From the NCBI GenBank assembly GCA_017473865.1, contig JAFUJB010000013.1:1-64000 (forward strand): a DNA stretch of 64,000 bases, read 5' to 3'. Position 1 is the first letter of the stretch; the number at the start of each line of letters is the position of its first letter. Positions 17,665 to 26,065 of the stretch are shown here, in pieces. A model generated the notes under the pieces. It worked only from the letters and a program-made list of their open reading frames with translations, made no database searches and was not told the DNA's origin. The stretch is from Clostridia bacterium (GTDB lineage: Bacteria > Bacillota > Clostridia > Oscillospirales > CAG-272). The translations under genes and the position numbers were made by a program.

Positions 17665-17821
17665 CGGTTATAGAAAGTCGAAATAGCTGTTTTAGACACT
17701 ATTTCGACACCAAATCGCAGATTTGGTAACAAATTTCTTTGGAAATTTGTCTTTAGCCGTTGCAATGAATATCGGCTTGTCGAAACGCCTTAAACCGTTT
17801 CGACATTCTATAATCATTATA
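17660..17821 (+). mobile_element. MITE-like element, copy A
   Basis: 162 bp with 24-bp imperfect terminal inverted repeats: TATAACGGTTATAGAAAGTC at the left, TATAATGATTATAGAATGTC at the right end read on the other strand. A TA at each outer edge suggests IS630/Tc1-mariner-type target duplication. The inside is a row of hairpins: GTCGAAATAG...CTATTTCGAC, ACCAAATC...GATTTGGT, ACAAATTTC...GAAATTTGT and TGTCGAAACG...CGTTTCGACA. Copy B at 26066-26276 is near-identical in the opposite orientation. No coding capacity. The left end overlaps the last five bases of mnmA; the right end is 37 bases before the next start codon. Confidence 0.85.
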
Positions 17822-17858
17822 AACACACAAAAGACGGAATTGTGAAAGGACAAACACT

Positions 17859-18041
17859 ATGTCGAACACAGAAAAAATTAACCGCGAACTGTATCTGAAA
17901 TTTGAATACTGTTCTTTCCGCGAGCTCGAAGAATTGTTGCTCGCGGCGCACTCGCACGAAGAGAAGGCTTTTTACCGCGCTCTTCTTAACCTCAAGCTCC
18001 AGATAGCTCAGGAGCGCGTAGTAGGAGAACAGTTGTTATGA
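17859..18041 (+). CDS. Small protein coupled to a zeta-toxin-like kinase (candidate antitoxin)
   Basis: 60 residues, helical and acidic (FRELEELLLAAHSHEEKAFYRALLNLKL). GAAAGGA lies upstream, and its end overlaps the start of the zeta-like gene by 4 bases. Position, size and coupling suggest an antitoxin or accessory subunit. It does not resemble the three-helix epsilon antitoxin or PezA closely enough for a family call. Function is inferred only from context. Confidence 0.6.
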   Translation: MSNTEKINRELYLKFEYCSFRELEELLLAAHSHEEKAFYRALLNLKLQIAQERVVGEQLL

Positions 18042-18622
18042 AAATATACACCATTATTGCCGGCGCAAACGGCGTAGGAAAAACCTCCCTCTATCACATA
18101 CTCAAAAGCTCGGATGATTTAGGCGAAAGAATAAACATTGACGAAATCGTTTCAGCCAAGGGAAGCTGGATGGATAAGCTCTTGCAGATCAAAGCGACAA
18201 GAACGGCTATGTCTATGCTCAACAAGTATATAGCAAATGAGATAACGTTCCACCAAGAGACTACTCTCCCCGGAAACGTAGTTCTCAAACAAATAAAAAA
18301 AGCCAAAGAAAGAGGCTTCCAGATCCGACTTTATTTCGTAAGTGTCGAAAACGTTGACGTCGCTCTCAGCCGAGTACAAAAAAGGGTTACAAAAGGCGGA
18401 CACGGCATTGACGAAGGGCTTATCAGAAAAAGATTTGAAGCTATGCCCGAACAGCTCAGAACCATACTTCCCCTCTGCGACACGGCTTCGTTCTACGACA
18501 ACACCGTAAGATTCCGCCGTCTCGCATTGACAAAAGGCGATATCATATTTGACTCCGATATGGACTTGCCCGCGTGGTTCAATTCACTTATTTCCGACGG
18601 CATAGTTAAATACCAACAATAA
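18038..18622 (+). CDS. Zeta-toxin-family P-loop kinase
   Basis: 194 residues. Walker A is AGANGVGKTS (residues 8-17), followed by NIDEI (35), FHQETTLPG (71-79), and RVQKRVTKGGHGIDEGLIRKR (112-132), the GGH-R motif of zeta/UDP-GlcNAc-kinase-like proteins. Zeta toxins phosphorylate UDP-N-acetylglucosamine and stop wall synthesis. Chromosomal zeta-like kinases may have other substrates. Small single-domain version. The module lies directly downstream of MITE copy A. Confidence 0.82.
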   Translation: MKIYTIIAGANGVGKTSLYHILKSSDDLGERINIDEIVSAKGSWMDKLLQIKATRTAMSMLNKYIANEITFHQETTLPGNVVLKQIKKAKERGFQIRLYFVSVENVDVALSRVQKRVTKGGHGIDEGLIRKRFEAMPEQLRTILPLCDTASFYDNTVRFRRLALTKGDIIFDSDMDLPAWFNSLISDGIVKYQQ

Positions 18623-18628
18623 CTCTAT

Positions 18629-19495
18629 ATGAAAAACTGTAATCTATGCCCGCGCGAATGTAAAATAGACAGAAAAACTCAAAAAGGCTTTTGCCAATGC
18701 GATGACAAAATATACGTTGCAAAAACTATGCTTCACCACTGGGAAGAGCCGTGTATAAGCGGAAAGAACGGCAGCGGAGCAATCTTCTTTTCGGGATGTA
18801 CTCTCAGGTGCGTCTATTGCCAGAACAGGAATATAAGCCGCAATCAGACCGGAAGAAATTATACCGTCAAAGAGCTTGCCGACGTTTTTATTGAACTGCA
18901 AAATATGGGCGCGCATAACATAAATCTTGTAACGCCCACCCACTATGCCGATAAAATCGTCAATGCTCTCGATATTGCAAAGCCGAAACTTAATATACCC
19001 ATAGTCTACAATACGAGCGGCTATGAAAAAATCGATACTTTGAAAATGCTTTCGGGGTATATCGACGTATATCTGCCCGATTTCAAGTATTTTGACAGAG
19101 ATATTGCAAACAAATATTCAAAAGCACCCGACTATTTTTCTTATGCACTAAACGCCATACAAGAAATGTTTTCTCAGGTAGGCGAATACAAAGAAGACGA
19201 AAACGGTATTTTGAAAAAAGGCTTGATAATAAGGCACCTCGTTCTGCCAAAAGGCAGGCACGATTCGGTCAGAATTCTTGAAGAAATTAAAAATGTTGTT
19301 CCCATCGAGGACATCAGGCTCAGTCTTATGAGTCAATATACCCCTGCCTTTGCAGACAAAGAATATCCCGAACTGCAAAGAAAAATAACCTCGTTTGAAT
19401 ATGACTTTGTGCTAAAAAAAGCCATTATGCTTGGCTACAAAGGCTTCTTTCAGCAAAGAGAATCTGCTTCAAGCAGATATACCCCCGATTTTTAA
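18629..19495 (+). CDS. Radical SAM protein, PflA-like activase family
   Basis: 288 residues. The cluster motif is CTLRCVYCQN (CxxxCxxC), preceded by an N-terminal Cys-rich region CNLCPRECKIDRKTQKGFC typical of the putative pyruvate-formate-lyase-activase-like group. Later blocks NLVTPTHY, YNTSGYE and IDVYLPDFKYF fit that group. No glycyl-radical enzyme gene is adjacent, so the partner is unknown. No clear ribosome site is seen; it probably relies on read-through from the zeta gene 6 bases upstream. Confidence 0.87.
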   Translation: MKNCNLCPRECKIDRKTQKGFCQCDDKIYVAKTMLHHWEEPCISGKNGSGAIFFSGCTLRCVYCQNRNISRNQTGRNYTVKELADVFIELQNMGAHNINLVTPTHYADKIVNALDIAKPKLNIPIVYNTSGYEKIDTLKMLSGYIDVYLPDFKYFDRDIANKYSKAPDYFSYALNAIQEMFSQVGEYKEDENGILKKGLIIRHLVLPKGRHDSVRILEEIKNVVPIEDIRLSLMSQYTPAFADKEYPELQRKITSFEYDFVLKKAIMLGYKGFFQQRESASSRYTPDF

Positions 19496-19534
19496 AAAAG
19501 CTATATACGGGCTTCGCCCGTATATAGCTTTTTT
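19494..19534. terminator. Strong bidirectional terminator
   Basis: Perfect 19-bp stem around CTATATACGGGC, TTC loop, with A/T runs on both sides. It ends the radical SAM gene (plus) and the XRE gene (minus). Confidence 0.92.
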
Positions 19535-19773
19535 CAATCTTCAAGGTTGTCTCTGTCAAACAACGGCGAATCGAAAAACTCCTTCAAAGTTATTCCGAGC
19601 CCGTCGCATATTTCATATATTATTCTGATTTTTACGCTTGGAAACGTGCAGTTCAAAATTGTGCTCAACGTGGATTGCGGCACTCCGCTCTTGGTCGTCA
19701 GTCCGTACTGGGTAAGACCGTTCTGCTTACACAGCTCTTTTATTCTCTTTGCAACAGCTTCATTTAACTTCAA
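19534..19773 (-). CDS. Small XRE-family HTH regulator
   Basis: 79 residues, almost only a Cro/CI helix-turn-helix: EAVAKRIKELCKQNGLTQYGLTTKSG then VPQSTLSTIL, followed by EICDGLGITLKEFFDSP. The ending DGLGITLKEFF is the common stand-alone XRE signature. It has a paralogue at 47759-48001 with the same length and layout. Target unknown. Confidence 0.85.
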   Translation of the reverse strand: MKLNEAVAKRIKELCKQNGLTQYGLTTKSGVPQSTLSTILNCTFPSVKIRIIYEICDGLGITLKEFFDSPLFDRDNLED

Positions 19774-19860
19774 GAATAATCCCCCTTAGTTTATTATACA
19801 CCCAATATTTTAATATATCAAAATAAAAAGTGTGCGATACACGTTCACACACTCATTGTA

Positions 19861-20367
19861 TTAATAGTTTTTTATGTAGTCCATTACCTGATTCTTGGCA
19901 AGTCCGAGAGAATAGGCAAAATCACTCGCAATAATACCTTCGCAAATAGCAAGATATCTCGTATCGGTTGCTTTTACCTTTTTTCTTGCTTCTTCCATCT
20001 GTGCTTTATGTTCGCTGACACGCTTGATAAGCCAGAGCATTTTAACCTTGTCTCCACTGTTTACTATATTTTCAAAAACAGCCGCTCTTGCCTTGCAGTC
20101 GTCTACCCACAGATCCTCAACAGACCTTGATTGTTCAATTATCTTGTTTATCTCACAAGAATCGAGCATCGGCTTAATTTCATTTTCGAGCTCGGAATCA
20201 ACGGGCACAAAGACCTTGGTATTTTGGTCGTATACGGAACTGAGAACGTAATATTCGCTCTTCCCCTGCCTTGCAAAATTCTGCAAGGTTATGTCCGTTA
20301 TTTTACATATACCAACCCTGCGGTAAGTTACCAAATCGTCTACAGCATATTTGTAATTTTTACCCAT
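19861..20367 (-). CDS. CarD/CdnL-like transcription regulator
   Basis: 168 residues. The N-terminal Tudor-like CarD/TRCF domain (YAVDDLVTYRRVGICKITDI, EYYVLSSVYDQNTKVFVPVD) is followed by a helical domain (SRSVEDLWVDDCKARAAVFE). CarD-type proteins bind the RNA polymerase beta subunit and stabilise open complexes, often at rRNA promoters. I chose the ATG at 20367, with GAGGGG upstream. The open frame reaches 55 codons further back into the promoter and repeat, which cannot be coding. Confidence 0.85.
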   Translation of the reverse strand: MGKNYKYAVDDLVTYRRVGICKITDITLQNFARQGKSEYYVLSSVYDQNTKVFVPVDSELENEIKPMLDSCEINKIIEQSRSVEDLWVDDCKARAAVFENIVNSGDKVKMLWLIKRVSEHKAQMEEARKKVKATDTRYLAICEGIIASDFAYSLGLAKNQVMDYIKNY

Positions 20368-20400
20368 AAAACTCAATCCCCTCTTGATGTCTGCAACAAT

Positions 20401-20429
20401 ATTATAACATAAAATCGACAAAATTTCAA
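20401..20429 (-). promoter_or_regulatory. Sigma-A promoter of the CarD-like gene
   Basis: TTGAAA (20424-20429), 17-bp spacer, TATAAT (20401-20406), 34 bases from the chosen ATG. Confidence 0.82.
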
Positions 20430-20511
20430 AGGTCAATTTGTACAAAATTTCAAAAAACTTTTTTTGTATTATACTGTTATTGTTATAAACTATAACCCCA
20501 ATATTGTGCAG

Positions 20512-20650
20512 GCAAAGGCGGCAACGCCGCACGACCTATGGGTTTGCAGAGGCAATATTAAATAATGGTAGGGGACGGCGTCCACGAGAACCCCCAAAAC
20601 TTACTTCGTGCGTTTCGGGGAACCCCTACCTCGACGTCCCATTTTTGTTG
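20512..20650 (-). repeat. Mosaic intergenic repeat, copy near 20.6 kb
   Basis: Inverted relative to the 42 and 49 kb copies. Modules: GGCGGCAACGCCGCACG, CCTATGGGTTTGCAGAGGCA, GTAGGGGACGGCGTC, and GAGAACCCCCAAAACTTAC up to CGGGGAACCCCTACCTCG. No gene. Together with the CarD promoter and glyA terminator it fills 20368-20705. Confidence 0.75.
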
Positions 20651-20655
20651 TGCAA

Positions 20656-20695
20656 CAAAAACGGCTGTATACAGGCTACGCCCGTATACAGCCGT
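20656..20695 (-). terminator. Terminator of glyA
   Basis: Stem ACGGCTGTATAC (20661-20672) with GTATACAGCCGT (20684-20695), followed on the minus strand by TTTTT. Confidence 0.85.
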
Positions 20696-20705
20696 TGTCA
20701 TTCTA

Positions 20706-21950
20706 TCAGTTATATAGAGGATATTTTTCGCAAAGCTTCTTAACTTCCGCACGGATGTAATCAGCCTTTGTTTCAAATTCTGTTGCCGCAAGCTTAATGA
20801 GTTTTCCGATAATGACCATATCTTCTTCTTTCATACCTCTTGTTGTAACAGCGGGAGTACCGATTCTTACACCGCTCGTAACAAAAGGCTTCTGGGGGTC
20901 GTTCGGAATAGCATTCTTGTTAAGAGTAATATTAACTTCATCAAGTCTTCTTTCAAGCTCTTTACCCGTAATATCAAACTTACGGAGGTCAACGAGCATA
21001 AGGTGGTTGTCAGTACCGCCCGAAACAAGATCAAAGCCTTCTTCAACAAGCGTATCTGCCAATACCTTTGCATTCTTGATTATCTGCTCCTGATATGCCT
21101 TGAATTCAGGCTTGAGAGCTTCGCCGAAGCATACCGCCTTTGCAGAAATGGTGTGCATAAGAGGACCGCCCTGCGTACCGGGGAAAATACCCTTGTCAAT
21201 TACCTTTGCAAGCTCCTCACGGCAAAGAATAAGACCGCCTCTGGGACCTCTGAGCGTCTTATGCGTAGTTGTTGTAACAACGTCAGCGTAAGGAACGGGG
21301 CTGGGATGAAGTCCTGCCGCAACAAGACCTGCGATGTGAGCCATATCGACCATAAGATATGCGCCTACCTTCTTTGCAATTTCCGCAAAGCGCGCAAAGT
21401 CAATGGTTCTGGGATATGCCGAAGCACCGGCAACGATAAGCTTAGGCTTATGCTGGATTGCAAGTTCTTCAACCTTGTCGTAGTTAATTCTGTGTGTTTC
21501 ATCATCAATGCCGTATGAAACGAAGTTATATACAAGACCGCTCATATTAACGGGGCTTCCGTGAGTAAGATGTCCGCCGCAAGCAAGGCTCATACCGAGT
21601 ACGGTATCTCCGGGCTGAAGAAGCGCTATATAAACCGCCGTGTTAGCCTGTGCGCCGCTATGGGGCTGTACGTTTGCGTGTTCAGCGCCAAAAAGTTTTT
21701 TCGCTCTTTCTCTTGCGATTTCTTCTGTAATATCAACGCACTGGCATCCGCCGTAGTATCTTTTACCGGGATAGCCCTCGGCATATTTGTTTGTAAGCAC
21801 AGTGCCCATAGCGCTCATTACTGCCTCGGAAACAATGTTCTCAGAAGCGATAAGCTCTATGCCGTCTCTCTGTCTGTCAAGTTCTTTTTGGATCGCATCT
21901 GCGACCTCTGCGTCATACTGAGCAAGAAAGTCAAGATTTTCTTTAATCAT
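20706..21950 (-). CDS. glyA: Serine hydroxymethyltransferase
   Basis: 414 residues, fold-type I PLP enzyme making glycine and 5,10-methylene-THF from serine and THF. Motifs: [14 protein letters not shown] at the N-terminus, [25 protein letters not shown] block ([18 protein letters not shown]), the PLP lysine in [14 protein letters not shown], and [11 protein letters not shown]. Full length. It stands alone with its own promoter and terminator, typical of a housekeeping gene. Confidence 0.97.
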   Translation of the reverse strand: MIKENLDFLAQYDAEVADAIQKELDRQRDGIELIASENIVSEAVMSAMGTVLTNKYAEGYPGKRYYGGCQCVDITEEIARERAKKLFGAEHANVQPHSGAQANTAVYIALLQPGDTVLGMSLACGGHLTHGSPVNMSGLVYNFVSYGIDDETHRINYDKVEELAIQHKPKLIVAGASAYPRTIDFARFAEIAKKVGAYLMVDMAHIAGLVAAGLHPSPVPYADVVTTTTHKTLRGPRGGLILCREELAKVIDKGIFPGTQGGPLMHTISAKAVCFGEALKPEFKAYQEQIIKNAKVLADTLVEEGFDLVSGGTDNHLMLVDLRKFDITGKELERRLDEVNITLNKNAIPNDPQKPFVTSGVRIGTPAVTTRGMKEEDMVIIGKLIKLAATEFETKADYIRAEVKKLCEKYPLYN

Positions 21951-21987
21951 TTACTTTTATCCTCTTTCATTTTTTTATAACAAAGTA

Positions 21988-22016
21988 ATTATACTATCTA
22001 ATACTATTTTTTTCAA
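21988..22016 (-). promoter_or_regulatory. Sigma-A promoter of glyA
   Basis: TTGAAA (22011-22016), 17-bp spacer, TATAAT (21988-21993). Confidence 0.85.
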
Positions 22017-22056
22017 CAGTATTTGCAAATATTATCAATTTTTTAAAAAATAATAG

Positions 22057-22085
22057 TTTACTTTACAACATAAATGTGGTATACT
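22057..22085 (+). promoter_or_regulatory. Sigma-A promoter of the Cys/Asp-rich protein gene
   Basis: TTTACT (22057-22062), 17-bp spacer, TATACT (22080-22085), then AAGGAGG before the ATG. Confidence 0.75.
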
Positions 22086-22117
22086 ATACTTAACATAAAC
22101 AAGGAGGTTTATCAGCT

Positions 22118-22390
22118 ATGAACGATAACAGAAAAAAAATTGATACAAATGATGTCCTTTCCACTATACTCAAGATTCTTTTGGCTTTTGCTGCAGTTGC
22201 AGCAGCTGTAGTAGCGGCACTTAAAATCTACGAAACCATTCAGGCAAAGAAGCTTTCGTGCATCTGCGATTGCTGCGGCGACGAATGTGACGACGATTTC
22301 TGCCTCTGCGACGACTGCGATGACTGCGACGAACCCGAAATCACCGTCGAAGAAGTAGTTGAAAAAGAAATTAATCCTACTGAAGAATAA
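22118..22390 (+). CDS. Small membrane protein with Cys/Asp-rich, probably metal-binding tail
   Basis: 90 residues. An N-terminal membrane helix (TILKILLAFAAVAAAVVAAL) and a basic stretch are followed by a tail from about residue 47 packed with Cys and Asp (CICDCCGDECDDDFCLCDDC), then a Glu-rich end. Eight Cys and many Asp in about 25 residues strongly suggest metal binding, perhaps Zn, Fe or Cu. No family recognised. It is followed by its own terminator and then by a DtxR-type metalloregulator, so a joint role in metal homeostasis is an inference. Confidence 0.75.
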   Translation: MNDNRKKIDTNDVLSTILKILLAFAAVAAAVVAALKIYETIQAKKLSCICDCCGDECDDDFCLCDDCDDCDEPEITVEEVVEKEINPTEE

Positions 22391-22408
22391 AATAATTTAT
22401 CAACACGA

Positions 22409-22434
22409 AGTCCGCTTTTTTAAGCGGACTTTTG
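22409..22434 (+). terminator. Terminator after the Cys/Asp-rich gene
   Basis: AGTCCGCTT / AAGCGGACT, 9-bp stem, short T tail. Confidence 0.8.
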
Positions 22435-22514
22435 TTACACATATTGAAAAATATAAATTTGTGTGATATAATTACCTAAACGGTATATTACTATATAAAA
22501 ACGGGGTGAAAATA

Positions 22515-22880
22515 ATGCATTTACAGGAATCGGGCGAAATGTACCTTGAAACTATATATTTGCTCTCGCAAACGAACCCAAACGTACGTGCCGTAGACGT
22601 CAGTGAACATATGGGTTATTCAAAACCGAGCGTAAGCCGCGCTGTCGGCATTCTGAAAAATGCAGGTTATCTTATCACCGACGACAGCGGATATCTTGTT
22701 CTTACCGAAACAGGCAAAGAAATTGCCAAGAAAACCTACGAAAGACATGAAACGCTGAAAAATCTGTTTATCCGAATGGGCGTCAGCGAAGACATCGCGT
22801 CTGAAGACGCCTGCAAGATCGAGCACGTTATCAGCGAAGAAGTTTTTGCCGCAATAAAAAAATATTTTTTTGAAATGTAA
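22515..22880 (+). CDS. DtxR/MntR-family metalloregulator, short form
   Basis: 121 residues: winged HTH (VRAVDVSEHMGYSKPSVSRAVGIL) and the helical dimerisation domain, with no SH3-like third domain. This is the MntR length. However, the ligand positions read like iron-type DtxR: GEMYLETI has Met where MntR has Asp8, and EDACKIEHVIS supplies Cys-Glu-His as in DtxR Cys102, Glu105 and His106. The His in YERHETL is also kept. Start ATG has GGGGTGA 6 bases upstream. It likely represses metal-uptake genes; none are in view. Confidence 0.85.
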   Translation: MHLQESGEMYLETIYLLSQTNPNVRAVDVSEHMGYSKPSVSRAVGILKNAGYLITDDSGYLVLTETGKEIAKKTYERHETLKNLFIRMGVSEDIASEDACKIEHVISEEVFAAIKKYFFEM

Positions 22881-22915
22881 ATATAAAATCACACGGTTTT
22901 TACGCCGGTTGTTAT

Positions 22916-22942
22916 AACGGACAGTTTACACTGTCCGTTTTT
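22916..22942 (+). terminator. Terminator of the DtxR-family gene
   Basis: AACGGACAGT / ACTGTCCGTT with a 4-base loop and a T6 run. Confidence 0.9.
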
Positions 22943-22995
22943 TACTTTATGCATTTTCCCCGCATTTACGGTTGTTTTTACATTTACTAACGTTT

Positions 22996-23403
22996 TTATT
23001 TCATTAGTTCGTCGGTTAGTCTGATGATTTCCGGCGCAATCTTTTCCCGTTCTTTCTTGATAATACGATTATAGACGGGATAAGCAATGCAAACAAGCGC
23101 GATACCAATAATTCCGATAATTATTCCGACAGCCATAGCCATTTCGCCCTGCATACCGAGCATTCCCCCTATTTCAGTCATTGCAAGACTCATACCTATT
23201 CCCAAAATCAAAGCACCGATAATGCCAAACACAAGAGATACGGTTGTAGCTTTTTGTGTTACTGCCGCATCAAGACGTCGAAGCTGTGCCATCTTATCTT
23301 CCGGTTCTTCGGGAGAAGCATACTTTTTACGAATTGCCTTAATTTCTTCTTGCTCCTTTGCCGAATAGGTATAATTGAACGTTTCTTTTTCTCTGTTGTC
23401 CAT
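22996..23403 (-). CDS. Small two-helix membrane protein, paralogue of 26742-27107
   Basis: 135 residues. A charged N-terminal half (AKEQEEIKAIRKKYASPEE, then KMAQLRRLDAAVTQK) leads to two membrane helices (VSLVFGIIGALILGIGMSLAM and GIIIGIIGIALVCIAYPVYN) and a basic tail. It shares IGMSLAMT, IGIIG and YPVYN-type blocks with the 26742 gene. Relatives in Clostridia are often labelled dihydropteridine reductase in databases, but nothing here supports a reductase. Start at 23403 has GGAG 8 bases upstream. It closes the two-component operon. Confidence 0.75.
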   Translation of the reverse strand: MDNREKETFNYTYSAKEQEEIKAIRKKYASPEEPEDKMAQLRRLDAAVTQKATTVSLVFGIIGALILGIGMSLAMTEIGGMLGMQGEMAMAVGIIIGIIGIALVCIAYPVYNRIIKKEREKIAPEIIRLTDELMK

Positions 23404-23407
23404 AGAT

Positions 23408-24292
23408 TTACTCCTTTGCTGCACTCAGCAGCTTTATCTTTTTTGTTCCCTGCACGATCATATAAATAGCCATTGTAACGATAAAAACAGATATTACTCC
23501 ACCTGACGCACCAAGCAAAATGCGTCTTTCTGTCATGCTCATCGTTCCGTCACCAAAAGTTGTCAGCATTGTGGATTCGAGCGTCAGCATAGACACACAA
23601 GCAGATGCAAGACTTATAGCCTTTGATGCGGAATAAACAGGACTGTTATATTTGCGGTATTTTACAGTGTTTATAATAGCAACTGTTAGTGACGTAAAAG
23701 TATACGCCGCCAATGATATGGTAGTAATTTCGTGGTGTTGGAACGTCCTGTTCCAATACACCATAAAGAATATTATGAGTGTCAGCGCTAAATTCATCAC
23801 AAGAAATACGATGCCGCAAGCACGGTATTTGCGTAGCTCATCTAACATCTTTTCTCCGGGGTTGTGCTTTCTTGTATGGCGTACCAAAAAGAATCTCATA
23901 ACGGCAAGCGAAATATAATATCCCGCCAAAGAATAAAACCAAAAGGTATGGTGCCAAAACCCCATTCCAAGTTGCAACAGTGCATATGCAGTATTCCAAA
24001 TAAGTGTCCCGTAAAGAGACACGTTAACCCTGAGTCTTGTATCGTCCCGCCATATTCTGACATATTTATTCTCATTTTTAAACGTCTTAAAGAAACTGAT
24101 CAAATACGGTATTTTAAAACACCACACCGTTAGCGTATATGCGGCAAGAACATATGAAATAATGGCGGCAGCAGATTCCGAGCCTAAAAATACCATAGAA
24201 TACACCAGGAATACGGTAGCAATAGGAATGAGAATAATCATAATGGCGATATGGGGAAACAGTATGGCTTTCCCGAGTCTTTTCCAGTCCAT
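23408..24292 (-). CDS. Polytopic membrane protein of the two-component operon
   Basis: 294 residues with about seven to eight hydrophobic segments (IMIILIPIATVFLVYSMVFL; AIISYVLAAYTLTVWCF; ACGIVFLVMNLALTLIIFFM and others). No family recognised. GGAGGG lies 7 bases before the chosen ATG, which is one base past the kinase stop. It could be the output target or an accessory sensor of the two-component system. The stop lies 4 bases before the next start. Confidence 0.72.
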   Translation of the reverse strand: MDWKRLGKAILFPHIAIMIILIPIATVFLVYSMVFLGSESAAAIISYVLAAYTLTVWCFKIPYLISFFKTFKNENKYVRIWRDDTRLRVNVSLYGTLIWNTAYALLQLGMGFWHHTFWFYSLAGYYISLAVMRFFLVRHTRKHNPGEKMLDELRKYRACGIVFLVMNLALTLIIFFMVYWNRTFQHHEITTISLAAYTFTSLTVAIINTVKYRKYNSPVYSASKAISLASACVSMLTLESTMLTTFGDGTMSMTERRILLGASGGVISVFIVTMAIYMIVQGTKKIKLLSAAKE

Positions 24293-24293
24293 T

Positions 24294-25367
24294 TTAAACC
24301 CTCCGTATTCTGACGGTAAAAGTAGAACCTTTCCCGACGACACTTTCTACGCCGATTTCGCCCTGCATAATGTCAATAACTCTTTTAACAAGCGCAAGTC
24401 CCAAGCCGTTACCTTGAACAGAATGGGAGGTATCGCCCTGATAGAATTTTTCAAATATGTGTGCGCCGACCTCCGGTGTCATACCGCAACCGGTGTCGGT
24501 TACTTTTACAATTGCGTGATGCTCGGTTGCCGTAAGAGAGACTGTTACTGTTCCCCCTGACGAAGTAAACTTAAATGCGTTGGAAAACAAATTATTCCAC
24601 ACGTGGCTTAAAAGCTCGGCATCTGCTTTTACCTTTACATTTTCCGCAATATCAGTTTCAATGTCAATTTTTTGCTTTTCCCACACGTTTTCATACTGCA
24701 AAAGGCACTCGCAAAGCTGTTCCCCCAAATCAAATTCGGTGGTTTCGGGGAAAATCTGCTGATTTTCAAGGCGATTAAGCTTTAAGATATTAGTCATCAT
24801 ATCTGCCATACGACGGGATCCGTCAGTTACACCTTTGGCATATTCAATACGCTTTTCTTCACTCAAATCAGGTGCCTGCAGGAGCGTTCCGTAGTTCTGC
24901 ATTACGGCAAGAGGTGTTTTCATTTCGTGGGATACGTTGGCAATAAAATCGGTACGCAAGGTTTCTACGCTCGAAAGTTCCTCTGCCATCTTGTTAAAGC
25001 AATCAATAACAAGGTTAAAGGTTTCATCAACTCCAAATTTACTCTGCGGTTTTACGCGAACCGAAAAATCCCCCTTAATTATTTTTTCAGCAGCGTCTGT
25101 AATGCGTTTTACGGGACGTTCCACCGTAAGTTTTCTGCGTATCGAATCAAACACCGTAAATATTAAACTCAAAAGTGCCACATTCAAAAAGGTTATTTTA
25201 GCGGCTGTACTAATGTTAGCACTAGTCAAGGTAATATTCAAAGTATCTCTTAGAGTAGAAACAAACAGCATTGTACAGCAGGTAATAACAAAGGCAACAA
25301 GCAAAAAGAATATAAAATAGTGATTAAGCCATTTAAGAATACTTTTAACAGGGCTGTCTTTCTTCAC
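24294..25367 (-). CDS. Sensor histidine kinase
   Basis: 357 residues, GTG start overlapping the response-regulator stop by 4 bases. Two membrane helices (about 16-36 and 58-74) with a short outside loop suggest it senses within the membrane or the envelope. A HAMP-like linker (VKRITDAAEKIIKGDFSVRV), phosphoacceptor His147 in NVSHEMKTPL, then the ATPase N box NNLFSNAFKFT, DTGCGM, FEKFYQGD and GNGLGLALVKR follow. All catalytic elements are present. Confidence 0.93.
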   Translation of the reverse strand: MKKDSPVKSILKWLNHYFIFFLLVAFVITCCTMLFVSTLRDTLNITLTSANISTAAKITFLNVALLSLIFTVFDSIRRKLTVERPVKRITDAAEKIIKGDFSVRVKPQSKFGVDETFNLVIDCFNKMAEELSSVETLRTDFIANVSHEMKTPLAVMQNYGTLLQAPDLSEEKRIEYAKGVTDGSRRMADMMTNILKLNRLENQQIFPETTEFDLGEQLCECLLQYENVWEKQKIDIETDIAENVKVKADAELLSHVWNNLFSNAFKFTSSGGTVTVSLTATEHHAIVKVTDTGCGMTPEVGAHIFEKFYQGDTSHSVQGNGLGLALVKRVIDIMQGEIGVESVVGKGSTFTVRIRRV

Positions 25368-26035
25368 TTGATCACCGCCTTATAGCCAAGTCCGTGAACG
25401 GTCTTTATTTCAAAATCCTCGCAGTCCGAGAGCTTGGAACGAAGCTTTGTCATATAGACATCAACGGCTCTCGGTGCCGTATCGGTGTCGGCATCCCAGA
25501 ATTCGTCCATAAGCTGCGTTCTTGTAAAGGTCTTTTTCGGGTAACTCAACAATTTATAAAGAATACTGAACTCGCGATTGGTAAGAGAGATTTCCTCGTC
25601 ACCAAGGTAGGCGGTGTGTTCATCGGCATCCATCACAAAACTGCCTATTTCAAGTTTACGCGAAGATGCAATTTTAGCTCGGCGAAGTAGTGCTCCAATA
25701 CGCAAAAACAGCTCATCGAGGTCAATGGGCTTTACCATATAATCGTCCACGCCTATACGGAAACCTCTTTGTTTGGAGGCAATATCGTCGCGCGCAGTCA
25801 TAAAAAGAATAGGAATGTCCTCATTGAGCTCACGTACATTTCTTACGAATTCAAAGCCGTCGATACCGGGCATCATAATATCCGATACGATAAGGTCAAA
25901 CATATTATCATAAAGAGCATCGTATGCTTCATTTCCGTTTAGACACCCTGTCGCTTCATACCCGTTATGATTCAGAAAGGAGCAGACTGTCCTATTCAGT
26001 TCTCTATCGTCCTCCACAACTAATATCTTAAACAT
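25364..26035 (-). CDS. OmpR/PhoB-type response regulator
   Basis: 223 residues. Receiver domain with VVEDD (9-10), phosphoacceptor Asp52 in VSDIMMPG, Thr in FMTARDD and Lys in MVKPID, then a winged-helix domain with RAVDVYMTKLRSKL and TVHGLGYKAV. The ATG at 26035 has GGAGG 7 bases upstream. The frame is open back into MITE copy B, so earlier starts are not credible. It heads a four-gene operon with the kinase and two membrane proteins. Confidence 0.93.
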   Translation of the reverse strand: MFKILVVEDDRELNRTVCSFLNHNGYEATGCLNGNEAYDALYDNMFDLIVSDIMMPGIDGFEFVRNVRELNEDIPILFMTARDDIASKQRGFRIGVDDYMVKPIDLDELFLRIGALLRRAKIASSRKLEIGSFVMDADEHTAYLGDEEISLTNREFSILYKLLSYPKKTFTRTQLMDEFWDADTDTAPRAVDVYMTKLRSKLSDCEDFEIKTVHGLGYKAVIK

Positions 26036-26065
26036 CGTGTTACCTCCGTTTATATTCTGATTCAT

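Noticed and set aside
22996..23403. Dihydropteridine reductase annotation
   Set aside because: No Rossmann or flavin motif; only a charged domain and two membrane helices.
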